Position numbers and translations under genes: made by a program
In this document: positions 1 to 6,682 of the stretch, one piece after another
Layout of the letters: the number at the start of each line of letters is the position of its first letter
How positions within the stretch are numbered: the first letter of the stretch is position 1
Notes under the pieces: generated by a model
The model's input: only the letters and a program-made list of their open reading frames with translations
Told to the model about the DNA's origin: nothing
Databases searched by the model: none
Source: DASYAE01 sp036501535
GTDB taxonomy: Bacteria; Actinomycetota; Actinomycetes; Streptomycetales; Catenulisporaceae
DNA length: 9,327 nt
Reading direction: 5' to 3'
Assembly: GCA_036501535.1 (NCBI GenBank)
Contig: DASYAE010000055.1
Coordinates: 1-9,327 of the forward strand

Positions 1-38
1 GGGACGCGGGGCACGGCTGCCTTCTCTGTGCTATTTCA

Positions 39-2249
39 CTACTTGGCTGCTGCGCCCACCTCGCTGCGCCTGTTCTCCGCCACCCGGTCCGCGTGGCCGG
101 GCCACCAGGCCCGATGGCCGATCAGGGCCGTGAGGCTGGGCGAGAAGAACATCGCCATGATGAAGGCCGCGATCGCGATGCCGGCCGCCACCGCGAAGCC
201 GACCTGGGTCAGCACCTGCTCGTTGGCGAGGGTCAGCGACGCGAACGTGCCGACCAGGATGAGCCCGGCCGCGCCGATCGCCGGCCCGGCGTGCGCGAGC
301 GCGAGGGCCGCCGCCTCCCGGGGCGGTTTGCCCGCCCGGGCCTCCTCGCGCAGCCGGGAGATCATCAGGATGTTGTAGTCCGTGCCCAGCGCCACCACGA
401 ACAGGTACATGTACATCGGCAGGATGAACACCAGCCCGGACTGTCCGGCGAGGACCTGGAACACCAGGACCGTCGCGCCCAGCGTCGCGGCGAACCCGAG
501 GCCGACCGACACCATGAGGTACCACGGGGCCACCAGGCTGCGCAGCAGCAGCCCGAGGATCAGCAGGATGATGATGGCGGCCACCGGGAAGACCACCGCG
601 TAGTCGCGGTTGAGCGCCTTCTGGATGTCGGCGTACACCGAGGTGATCCCGCCGACCAGCGCGTACGTGCCCGCCGGGGCGGCCGCGTGCGCTTCGCTGC
701 GGATCTGGTTCTTGACCAGGTTGACCGCGTCCGTCGACTCGGGGTCGCTCTTCAGGTAGACGTTGAAGGACGCCGTCGCGCCGTCCTTGCTGACGACCGG
801 CTGGCCCACCGAGCCGGTGCCGGACATCTTCGACAGGTCGGCGTGGTAGGCGGTGAGTTCGGACGCTGTCAGCGTGCCGGAGTTCGCGTGCAGCAGCACC
901 TGCGTCGGCTCGGTCTGGCCGGGCGGGAATCCGGTCTCCAGGGTGTTCATCGCGGTCACCGACTCGGCGGTGGACGGGACGCCGGCCGAGCCCAGGTCGA
1001 ACGTCGGCTTGAGCGTGGTCGACCCGATCGCCAGCACCACGAGCACCAGGCCGGACGCCGCGGCGAAGGCGGCCGGCCGCCGGCCCAGGCCCCGGCCGAT
1101 CGCGGCGAACCTGGTCCCCTTCGGCTCGTGGCGCCACGCCTTCGACGGCCAGAACACGGCTGTCCCGATGAGCGAGACGACCGCCGGGATCAGCGTCAGG
1201 GCGGCGACCAGCGTGACGGCCACCGCGATGGCCAGGGTCGGGCCGAGCGAGCGGAAGATGCTCAGGGACGACAGCGAGAGCGCCAGGAACGCGGCGATGA
1301 CCACGCCGGCCGCCGAGGCGATCACCTCGCCGACGCGGGTGACCGACTGGACCATCGCCGCCTTCTTGTCCTCGCCGAGCCGCAGCCGCTCCCGGTAGCG
1401 GAACATCAGGAACAGGAAGTAGTCCGTCCCGATCCCGAACAGCACGACGAGCAGGATGGTGCTGTCGGCGCTGGTCGAGTTCAGGTTCAGGGCGCTGTTG
1501 ACGTCGGCGATCAGGCCGGTCGCGACCTGGTACGCGATGCCGATCAGGACCAGCGGCATGATCGCGATGATCGGGGCGCGGAAGATGAGCAGCAGCAGGA
1601 TCAGGATCAGCAGGAAGGTCGCCGCCCCGACGATGGCCAGGGCGGTGTTGCCGGACTCCTGGCTGTCGAGCTGGGACGCCGCCGTGCCGGTGGTGCCCAC
1701 GTTCAGGCCCGTGCCGGACACCAGTGGTTTGATATCTGCGCGCAGCGCCTTGACCGCGTCGCCGGCCTGGGTGCCCGTGCCGTTGACGATGTTGTTCTCC
1801 ATCGCGACGGTGGCCAGCTGCACCAGCTGGTTCGGCGACTTCTGCGCCACCGTGATGCCCAGGATGTTCGGGATGTGCTTGGCGTTGAGCCCGGCCACCA
1901 CCGAGGCGACCGTCGCCGTGTCCGCCGTCGTCAGCGCCGCGCCGCCGGGCCGCGAGAACACGATGATCGCCGCTTCGGCGGTCACGTTCGAGCTCTGCGG
2001 GAAGGCCTGGGTCTCCAGCGACTGGGCCCGGATCGACTCGTAGCTGCCGGGCAGGAAGCTGGACTCGTTGGTCGTGGTCGGCAGCGACGGCGCGGTGGCG
2101 ACCACCGCGATCGCGATGATGATCCAGGCCCCGATGACCTTCCACGGATTGTGCACGATGAAGCGGCCCAGCGCGCCGAAAAAGCCGCCGCCCCCGCTTA
2201 TCTGATCCCCTGTCGCCGGAAGCTCCCCGGTGTCCGTCGCGTTAGTCAT
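39..2249 (-). CDS. MMPL family RND-type transporter
   Basis: A 736-residue inner-membrane transporter of the MMPL (mycobacterial membrane protein large) family, which uses proton flux to export lipids or hydrophobic compounds. The translation shows the standard twelve-helix plan: helix 1 (about 36-54), a first extracytoplasmic domain (55-200), helices 2-6 (about 203-367), helix 7 (about 394-411), a second extracytoplasmic domain (412-550), and helices 8-12 (about 551-712). The two proton-relay GTDY motifs are intact at 274-277 and 622-625, each followed by a basic R/E-rich cytoplasmic loop. I chose ATG 2249 over the in-frame TTG at 2255 because an AGAGGGG ribosome site (2256-2262) lies 6 nt before the ATG but abuts the TTG. 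That ribosome site overlaps the stop codon of the ABC permease upstream, so translation is probably coupled. It is the last gene of the operon. The substrate is unknown. Confidence 0.95.
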   Translation of the reverse strand: MTNATDTGELPATGDQISGGGGFFGALGRFIVHNPWKVIGAWIIIAIAVVATAPSLPTTTNESSFLPGSYESIRAQSLETQAFPQSSNVTAEAAIIVFSRPGGAALTTADTATVASVVAGLNAKHIPNILGITVAQKSPNQLVQLATVAMENNIVNGTGTQAGDAVKALRADIKPLVSGTGLNVGTTGTAASQLDSQESGNTALAIVGAATFLLILILLLLIFRAPIIAIMPLVLIGIAYQVATGLIADVNSALNLNSTSADSTILLVVLFGIGTDYFLFLMFRYRERLRLGEDKKAAMVQSVTRVGEVIASAAGVVIAAFLALSLSSLSIFRSLGPTLAIAVAVTLVAALTLIPAVVSLIGTAVFWPSKAWRHEPKGTRFAAIGRGLGRRPAAFAAASGLVLVVLAIGSTTLKPTFDLGSAGVPSTAESVTAMNTLETGFPPGQTEPTQVLLHANSGTLTASELTAYHADLSKMSGTGSVGQPVVSKDGATASFNVYLKSDPESTDAVNLVKNQIRSEAHAAAPAGTYALVGGITSVYADIQKALNRDYAVVFPVAAIIILLILGLLLRSLVAPWYLMVSVGLGFAATLGATVLVFQVLAGQSGLVFILPMYMYLFVVALGTDYNILMISRLREEARAGKPPREAAALALAHAGPAIGAAGLILVGTFASLTLANEQVLTQVGFAVAAGIAIAAFIMAMFFSPSLTALIGHRAWWPGHADRVAENRRSEVGAAAK

Positions 2250-2261
2250 CAGCAACCCCTC

Positions 2262-3038
2262 TCAGGCGATCTTACGATGATAGGTGGCCGTTGCGATGGC
2301 GTACGCGGCGACCAGGATGCCGAGGCACCAGGCCAGCGCGATCCAGATGTCGCCGCCGACCGGCTGCCGCGCGAACAGGTCGCGGACCGTGTCGACGATG
2401 GACGTCACCGGCTGGTTGTCGGCGAAGGCGCGCACCGGGCCGGGCATGGTGTCGGTGGGCACGAACGCCGAGCTGATGAACGGCAGGAAGATCAGCGGGT
2501 AGGAGAACGCGCTGGCGCCGTCCGGGGAGGACGCGGACAGGCCCGGGATGACGGCGATCCACGTCAGCGTCAGGGTGAACAGGATCAGGATCCCCGCGAC
2601 GGCAAGCCAGGCCAGGACTCCCGCTCCCGAGCGGAAGCCCATGAGCAGGGCGACGAGCACGACGACCACGATAGAGATCATATTGGCGACCAGTGAGGTC
2701 AGCACGTGGGCCCACAGCACGGAGGACCGGGCGACCGGCATGGACTGGAACCGCTCGAAGATTCCGTTGCGCATGTCCAGGTAGAGCCGGAACGCGGTGT
2801 AGGAGATGCCCGAGGCGATCGCGATGACCAGGATGCCGGGCAGCAAATAGGTTACGTATGAAGCACTCCCGGGGTGGATCGCGCCGCCGAACACGTACAC
2901 GAACAGCAGCATGAACGCGATCGGCATGACCGTGGTCGTGATGATGGTGTCCGGGCTGCGCAAGATGTGCCGAAGGGACCGTCCCAGCAGCACGGCGGTG
3001 TCGCTGAAGAAATGCTTGGTCGTCACTCGCTTGGCCAT
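2262..3038 (-). CDS. DrrB-type ABC-2 exporter permease
   Basis: A 258-residue membrane subunit of a drug- or lipid-exporting ABC transporter of the daunorubicin-resistance DrrB group. Six hydrophobic helices are visible (about 33-52, 61-82, 108-133, 142-165, 176-193, 230-250). Two stretches are family hallmarks: the cytoplasmic ERFQSMPVARS (95-105) and the segment before the last helix containing FVPTDTMPG and NQPVTSIVD (192-216). The frame stays open upstream to 3347, but that extension is a shadow of the ATPase gene. The real start is ATG 3038, sharing one base with the ATPase stop (TGATG), so the two subunits are translationally coupled. Codons for residues 58-65, at the start of helix 2, are unusually poor in G/C at the third position. 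The likely function is export of a hydrophobic compound together with the ATPase; the substrate cannot be told. Confidence 0.93.
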   Translation of the reverse strand: MAKRVTTKHFFSDTAVLLGRSLRHILRSPDTIITTTVMPIAFMLLFVYVFGGAIHPGSASYVTYLLPGILVIAIASGISYTAFRLYLDMRNGIFERFQSMPVARSSVLWAHVLTSLVANMISIVVVVLVALLMGFRSGAGVLAWLAVAGILILFTLTLTWIAVIPGLSASSPDGASAFSYPLIFLPFISSAFVPTDTMPGPVRAFADNQPVTSIVDTVRDLFARQPVGGDIWIALAWCLGILVAAYAIATATYHRKIA

Positions 3039-3904
3039 CACTGCTGTCCCCCGTTTGTCGTATCGGTGGTGCTTGTCGGGTCGGCGGTGCCCGTCGAATC
3101 CGCGCTGCGGTCGCCGCCGGCGCCGACGATGGCGAAGTAGACGTCCTCGAGGGTCGGCTGCTTCTCGACGTACTCGACCTTGGCGGGCGGCAGCAGCCGC
3201 TTGAGCTCGGCGAGGGTGCCGTTCACGATGATCCGGCCCTCGTGCAGGATCGCGATCCGGTCGGCGAGCTGTTCGGCCTCGTCCAGGTACTGCGTCGTGA
3301 GCAGCACCGTCGTGCCGCGCCCGGCGAGCTCTCTGACGGCCTGCCACACCTCGATGCGCGCCTGGGGATCGAGGCCGGTGGTCGGCTCGTCGAGGAAGAC
3401 CACCGGCGGGCTGCCGATGAGGCTCATCGCGATGTCGAGGCGGCGGCGCATGCCCCCCGAATAGGTCGCCACCCTCCGCGCGCCCGCGTCGGCCAGCGAG
3501 AAACGCTCGAGCAGGCCGTCCGCGATCGTGCCCGGGTCCTTGAGGTGCCGCAGCCGGGCGATCAGCACGAGGTTCTCCCGCCCGGTGAGGATCTCGTCCA
3601 CGGCCGCGAACTGCCCGGTCAGGCTGATGGACTCGCGCACGTCCGCAGGCTGCGCGGCGACGTCGATGCCGTCCACGCTGGCCGTCCCCGCGTCCGCCCT
3701 GAGCAGCGTGGCCAGGATCCGCACGATCGTGGTCTTGCCCGCCCCGTTCGAGCCCAGCAGGGCGAAGATGCTGCCGCGCGCCACGTCGAAGTCCACGCCG
3801 CGCAGCACTTTCAGCGTCTTGTACGACTTCTCCAGGCCCTGCACGCTGATCGCCGGGCCGCCCTGCTGTGCCGTTCCCGTTATGTGCACTATCTGTAATG
3901 TCAT
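3038..3904 (-). CDS. DrrA-type ABC exporter ATPase
   Basis: A 288-residue cytoplasmic ATPase powering the adjacent permease. All nucleotide-binding motifs are present: Walker A GSNGAGKTT (51-59), Q-loop Gln98 in SLTGQ, signature YSGGM (148-152), Walker B VVFLDE (168-173) and D-loop GLD (177-179). The switch position carries Gln205 (TTQYLDEAEQLADRI) instead of His, which is typical of DrrA-type daunorubicin-resistance ATPases rather than a defect. The DrrA-like C-terminal motif is present (QPTLEDVYFAIVG, 249-261), followed by a Ser/Thr/Asp/Gly-rich tail (262-288). Start ATG 3904 is supported by GGAGGGG at 3913-3919, 8 nt upstream. Codon 3 is TTA (3896-3898) and is followed by two ATA codons, which is unusual in this GC-rich window. 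TTA codons are read by the bldA tRNA in Streptomyces, so translation could be developmentally limited (inference). Confidence 0.95.
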   Translation of the reverse strand: MTLQIVHITGTAQQGGPAISVQGLEKSYKTLKVLRGVDFDVARGSIFALLGSNGAGKTTIVRILATLLRADAGTASVDGIDVAAQPADVRESISLTGQFAAVDEILTGRENLVLIARLRHLKDPGTIADGLLERFSLADAGARRVATYSGGMRRRLDIAMSLIGSPPVVFLDEPTTGLDPQARIEVWQAVRELAGRGTTVLLTTQYLDEAEQLADRIAILHEGRIIVNGTLAELKRLLPPAKVEYVEKQPTLEDVYFAIVGAGGDRSADSTGTADPTSTTDTTNGGQQ

Positions 3905-3944
3905 CAGACAGTCCCCTCCACTCTCGTGCGGCGCCGCGGCGTCG

Positions 3945-4370
3945 TCACTCGCAGAAAATCTGTATCTTCGAGCCCGGATCGTCGAGGTCGATGGAGACGT
4001 CGTCGAGCTGGTCGACGAGCTCCTCGATGTCCTGTGGCTTGAGCAGGGTGAGGTCGATCGGCACCCCCGACCGCTCCAGCGCCCCGTTGATCTGGCCGAG
4101 CGCCTGCGGGGGTACGAGGCTGGTGAGCCGGACCCCGGCGCGCAGCAGTTGCAGCGGCACCCGGATGTTGATCCGGGTCGGCGAGTTGCCGCCGGTGCTG
4201 TCGTTCAGCAGCACCCGCAGGTACTTGGGCCGGGATTTCGGGCGGGGCGCGTCGGCCGGCAGCGCGTCGGACGGCTCCCGTTCGAGGGCGGCGATCAGCC
4301 GTTCGGCCTCGTCCGCGGTGATCTTGCCCTCCGCGAGCATCTGGAGGATCTGGCGGCGCTGCTCGTTCAT
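3945..4370 (-). CDS. SHOCT-like (YvlB/LiaX-type) domain protein
   Basis: A 141-residue soluble protein. The first 30 residues form the SHOCT-like helical hairpin (RQILQMLAEGKITADEAERLIAALE, about residues 6-30) found at the N-terminus of YvlB/LiaX-like proteins linked to envelope-stress systems. After a charged Pro-rich linker (31-48) comes the usual C-terminal region, with an LRVLL strand, an INIRVPLQLL stretch (67-76) and a final KIQIF strand (135-139). There is no signal peptide or membrane helix. Start ATG 4370 follows a GAGAGGGA ribosome site with a 5 nt spacer. The gene lies 19 nt after the small membrane-protein gene and 40 nt before the ATPase gene. Its position suggests it senses envelope state or tunes expression of the exporter genes downstream. 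That role is inferred from the family and context; no enzymatic motif is visible. Confidence 0.82.
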   Translation of the reverse strand: MNEQRRQILQMLAEGKITADEAERLIAALEREPSDALPADAPRPKSRPKYLRVLLNDSTGGNSPTRINIRVPLQLLRAGVRLTSLVPPQALGQINGALERSGVPIDLTLLKPQDIEELVDQLDDVSIDLDDPGSKIQIFCE

Positions 4371-4389
4371 CGTTGTCCCTCTCTCGGGT

Positions 4390-4650
4390 TCATCTGATAC
4401 TCACCGACACGGCCATTCGGCCCTCTTCCATCTCGAGCCGTGCGCCGGGCAGCGCGCACAGCAACCGCCCGACACCTCGCAGCGCGCCCCCAGGACGCAC
4501 CCCGTAGTAGAGGCATGCGACCACTCCCCCCAGCACGGCGAGCAGCAGCAGCGGCGACAGGAGCAGCACGGCCGGCAGCACGGGGACGTACAACCGCAGC
4601 CACCGGCCGTTGGCCCGGCGGTGACGTACCGTCACCAGCTGCGGCATCAT
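4390..4650 (-). CDS. Small membrane protein of the DUF2089/SHOCT module
   Basis: An 86-residue protein with a basic N-terminus (VRHRRANGRWLRLYVP), one long or hairpin hydrophobic segment (about 21-50) and a short C-terminal strand-rich tail (LEMEEGRMAVSVSIR). I recognise no named domain. Small membrane proteins of this layout occur beside DUF2089 and SHOCT-like genes, which fits here (from memory of the families, not searched). Two adjacent ATGs at 4650 and 4647 overlap the stop of the preceding gene (ATGATG with TGA inside), so translation is coupled whichever is used. It may anchor or receive a signal for the two flanking soluble proteins; this is inference. Confidence 0.75.
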   Translation of the reverse strand: MMPQLVTVRHRRANGRWLRLYVPVLPAVLLLSPLLLLAVLGGVVACLYYGVRPGGALRGVGRLLCALPGARLEMEEGRMAVSVSIR

Positions 4651-5009
4651 CGGCGCCGCTCCAGTTCGGCCAGCGCCTCCTGGGCGCTGATCTCCCCGCT
4701 GCGCAGCCGGTCGAGGACGTCGGCGCCGGTGGGCGCCGGATCGGTCTCGACGAAGTCGAGGTGCTCGGCGATCCGGTTCAGCCGGGACTTGATCGTCGGG
4801 TAGCTCACCCCGAAGATCCGCTCCATCTCCTTGATCGACCCGTGCGACCGCACGAACGCGGCGACGAACACCTGGTCGTCGATGCCGAGCTGGGCCAGTT
4901 GCGGCGGCTCGAACCGGCCCTCGACCGCGACGCCGCTCTCGACGAGCCGGACCCGCTCGACCACGAACGGCTGCCCGCGCGTCAGGTCCGTCAGTTCCTG
5001 CCAGTCCAC
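4647..5009 (-). CDS. DUF2089-type HTH protein with SHOCT-like tail
   Basis: A 120-residue protein with the DUF2089 core: GRFEPPQLAQLGIDDQVFVAA (31-51), then a helix-turn-helix-like segment GSIKEMERIFGVSYPTIKSRLNRI (57-80). Typical DUF2089 proteins start with a four-cysteine zinc ribbon. Here the matching region (residues 12-33) has no cysteine at all, so the metal site has been lost. The C-terminus (VLDRLRSGEISAQEALAELE, 98-117) is a SHOCT-like helical hairpin, the same module that begins the 141-residue protein two genes downstream. Start GTG 5009 has a GAGGGAG ribosome site at 5016-5022 with a 6 nt spacer. It is the first gene of the operon, about 30 nt after the predicted transcription start, and is the best candidate for an autoregulator of the operon (inference). 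Confidence 0.85.
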   Translation of the reverse strand: MDWQELTDLTRGQPFVVERVRLVESGVAVEGRFEPPQLAQLGIDDQVFVAAFVRSHGSIKEMERIFGVSYPTIKSRLNRIAEHLDFVETDPAPTGADVLDRLRSGEISAQEALAELERRR

Positions 5010-5045
5010 CCTCAGCTCCCTCGCCCTCGGTGTGCCTACAGCTCT

Positions 5046-5074
5046 TTTGTACCTTGACTTTTTTAAGCCGTCAA
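5046..5074 (-). promoter_or_regulatory. Housekeeping-type promoter of the exporter operon
   Basis: On the minus strand a -35 TTGACG (5074-5069) is followed by exactly 17 nt and a -10 TACAAA (5051-5046), predicting a start of transcription near 5039 and a leader of about 30 nt before GTG 5009. It lies in the most A/T-rich block of the window (about 5040-5115), which contrasts strongly with the surrounding coding sequence. Motif match and position agree; transcription is not shown. Confidence 0.7.
5054..5074. promoter_or_regulatory. Inverted repeat inside the operon promoter (possible operator)
   Basis: TTGAC (5054-5058), an 11 nt spacer and GTCAA (5070-5074) form a perfect 5-bp inverted repeat that covers the -35 element and most of the -35/-10 spacer. 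A further TTGA lies at 5085-5088 and further TCAACT copies at 5071-5076 and 5106-5111. A protein bound here would block RNA polymerase. The HTH protein encoded immediately downstream is the obvious candidate, but this is inference. Confidence 0.4.
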
Positions 5075-5166
5075 CTCAGAAAACTTGATTTTCCTGATTC
5101 GATCTTCAACTATCTGGACCTGAGGCCTGCGCTGCGCCGCGTCCGGACGAGTGACCGCATACACGG

Positions 5167-5198
5167 GAGGGCCCGCCCGGGTTGCCGGACAGGCCCTC
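5167..5198 (-). terminator. Hairpin, possible terminator for the 5258-6895 stretch
   Basis: GAGGGCC (5167-5173) pairs perfectly with GGCCCTC (5192-5198), and CCGG/CCGG inside can add four more pairs around GTTG. It lies about 60 nt past the TGA at 5258-5260 (minus strand) and upstream of the exporter-operon promoter, where a terminator would insulate the two units. There is no T-tract after it, as is common in high-GC actinomycetes. Confidence 0.45.
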
Positions 5199-5221
5199 TG
5201 AACTGCTGCTCGATGCGGGTG

Positions 5222-5235
5222 AACGCTACAGCGTT
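5222..5235. repeat. Short palindrome AACGCT-AC-AGCGTT
   Basis: A perfect 6-bp inverted repeat with a 2 nt centre, located 23 nt beyond the stop at 5258. It could be a small operator or the first of two hairpins after the gene remnant. No other copy was noticed in the window. Confidence 0.3.
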
Positions 5236-5257
5236 TAGCAGGGTGCTGATCTGCTGG

Positions 5258-6082
5258 TCACTCGACCGGCGCCCGCCGCAGCCGGCGCAGATACGGGTCC
5301 ACCCGATGCGCCGGGGCGATCGCGACCTCGCTGCCGACCACGTGCGCCGCCGCGCCGTCGAGCGTCACATGTAGCTGGACCGAGGCGGCCTCGGCGCGCA
5401 TGTCGACGAGTTGCGCCGCCCGCGCCAGCAGGGTGACCAGTCCCGGCGACACACGCCCGGCGGTGGAGCGGGCGAGCCGGCCCAGATCCCGTTCGGATGC
5501 GGGGACCAGCAGCGTGCCGGCCGAGGAGCCGGAGCCGCGCGCCGAGCAGGTGATCAGCGGGCCGAAGACAGCGTCCTGCCACGCGGTGACCGTCACGTCG
5601 CCATCGCGGTCGCCGTCGCGCGGCCCGGTCGCGATCTGCAGCGCCTCGAACAGGGCGCCGCGCTCGGAGGGATACAGGGCCCTGCCGCGGGGTGCGTCCT
5701 TCAGGCAGTCCTCGATGACGCGGCGGACCGTCTCCTGGTCGATCCTCGGGCCCTGGGCCGACAGCGCGTCGTCCGGGCGGCGCTGCGATTCGAACGCCGC
5801 GAGAACGGCCGCGAGGGCCGCGGCGGCGGTCGCGGCGTCGTTGAAGCACGGCACCGCGCGGCCGTCGACTCCGTAGCTCTCGACCGTGACGGTCTCCGGC
5901 TGGTCGGCCAGCGCCGCCAGCACCGGAACCGTGTCCGGCACCTCGCCGACCGCGACGTCCAGCGCGGGCGTCTCCGGGACGGTCGGCGCCAGCGCGATGA
6001 GGATCGAGGCCTGCGGCTCCGCCCGCGCGACCGCGTCGGCCAACCGCTTGGCGTCGGCGGCCGGCGACTGCGAGCCCTGCAT
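5258..6082 (-). pseudogene. Acyl-CoA synthetase (ADP-forming), C-terminal remnant
   Basis: A 274-codon open frame that continues, one frame over, the acyl-CoA synthetase homology of the preceding segment. Residues of about 10-100 resemble the second CoA-ligase subdomain (ILIALAPT strand, VPVLAAL strand). Near residue 195, DVTVTAWQDAVFGPLI recalls the 'QDPVFGPL' strand of the ATP-grasp part of these enzymes. The ATP-grasp core expected between them, with its lysine and HKSDVGGV-type loop, is missing, and only a degenerate C-terminus follows. The first ATG (6082) has no ribosome site before it, so this is unlikely to be a free-standing gene. Codon use is still coding-like, so decay is recent or the damage is a sequencing or assembly artefact. 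Product assignment is by motif recall and is moderate. Confidence 0.5.
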
Positions 6083-6091
6083 TCGCGCAGG
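6076..6091. repeat. Inverted repeat at the frame switch in the synthetase remnant
   Basis: CCTGC (6076-6080), ATTCGC, GCAGG (6087-6091) is a perfect 5-bp inverted repeat placed exactly where the minus-strand homology changes frame. Such a hairpin could have promoted a slippage deletion or a sequencing error. It has no other evident role. Confidence 0.4.
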
Positions 6092-6680
6092 CCTGGACGG
6101 CCAGCGCGACCATGCCGCGCGTGTTGCCGATGACGTCCACCCGCGGCCCTGGCGGCGGAGGCTGATGGGCCGTCAGCGCAGCGGCGCAGACCAGCGCGCC
6201 GAGCGAGGGGACGACACTGATCCCGGCCTGGGCGTACAGCGCGGTGCGCGCCTGGCTCGGCGACTGCTCCGGATCGACGGCCAGCAGCGGGATGCGGCGG
6301 GAGAGCCGCCGCGCGACGCGGGCGAACCGGCGCGGGTTGCCGAAGGAGTCCACGTGCAGCAGGCCGAACTGCGTCGCAGGGTCCTGTTCCCAATGGATGA
6401 GCAGGTCGGTGGCGCTCACGTCGTACTTCTCGCCGACCGCCGCGAAGGAGCTCACCCCGACGCCGAGCCGGCCGAGCCGGCTGAGCAGCGCCAGGCCCAC
6501 CCCGCCGGGCTGCACCGCCACGCCCGCGGGCCCCGGCTCGGGCCGGGCCGGGGCGAGCAGCGCGCTGAACCCGGCCGCGTCGCCGGGCACGGCCACGCCG
6601 AGGCTGCCCGGCCCGACCAGGCGCATCCCGGAGGCGTGGCAGACCTGGATAGGTGCTGTTGTGGCTGTGACGGTTTGACG
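6083..6680 (-). pseudogene. Acyl-CoA synthetase (ADP-forming), central remnant
   Basis: This open frame encodes the middle of an ADP-forming acetyl/acyl-CoA synthetase. GMRLVGPGSLGVAV (from 6629 down) matches the end of the CoA-binding domain (family form GMRLVGPNCLGV). It is followed by the succinyl-CoA-ligase-like flavodoxin domain: GVAVQPGGVGLALL, VGVSSFAAVGEKYDVSATDLL, LLHVDSFGNPRRFARVARR and VDVIGNTRGMVALAVQACANAGLAV. The usual Ser of the Q-S-G-G loop is Pro here. The N-terminal CoA-binding domain is absent, since the frame begins at the fusion with the response-regulator remnant. Homology stops near 6083, and the next domain is in another frame with about 35 expected residues (the NPVDL region) missing. 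It is not functional as read. Confidence 0.65.
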
Positions 6681-6682
6681 CG
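6646..6682. other. Lower-GC junction between two gene remnants
   Basis: On the minus side the response-regulator homology ends at 6683, and the synthetase homology resumes at about 6645. The intervening 35 or so bases are about 54% G/C, well below both neighbours, and fit neither family. They contain a direct repeat TGACG-GTT-TGACG (6668-6680). This is the expected look of a deletion scar with filler DNA, an excised-element footprint, or a misjoined contig; the sequence alone cannot decide. Confidence 0.5.

Noticed and set aside
31..2145. Second long minus-strand frame (704 codons) within the MMPL gene
   Set aside because: It is an Arg/Gly/Pro-rich out-of-frame shadow; the GTDY motifs and membrane helices are in the other frame.
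93..2696. Long plus-strand open frame (867 codons) opposite the MMPL and permease genes
   Set aside because: The translation is an Arg/Asp/Gly/Gln-rich shadow typical of antisense frames in GC-rich DNA, with no domain; the minus strand encodes clear transporter motifs.
3039..3347. Upstream extension of the permease frame
   Set aside because: It reads out of frame through the 3' end of the ATPase gene. ATG 3038 with the TGATG overlap is the start supported by family length.
3038..3904. Gln205 in place of the switch His as a sign of a dead ATPase
   Set aside because: Gln at this position in TTQYLDEA is a regular feature of DrrA-type ATPases, and all other motifs are intact.
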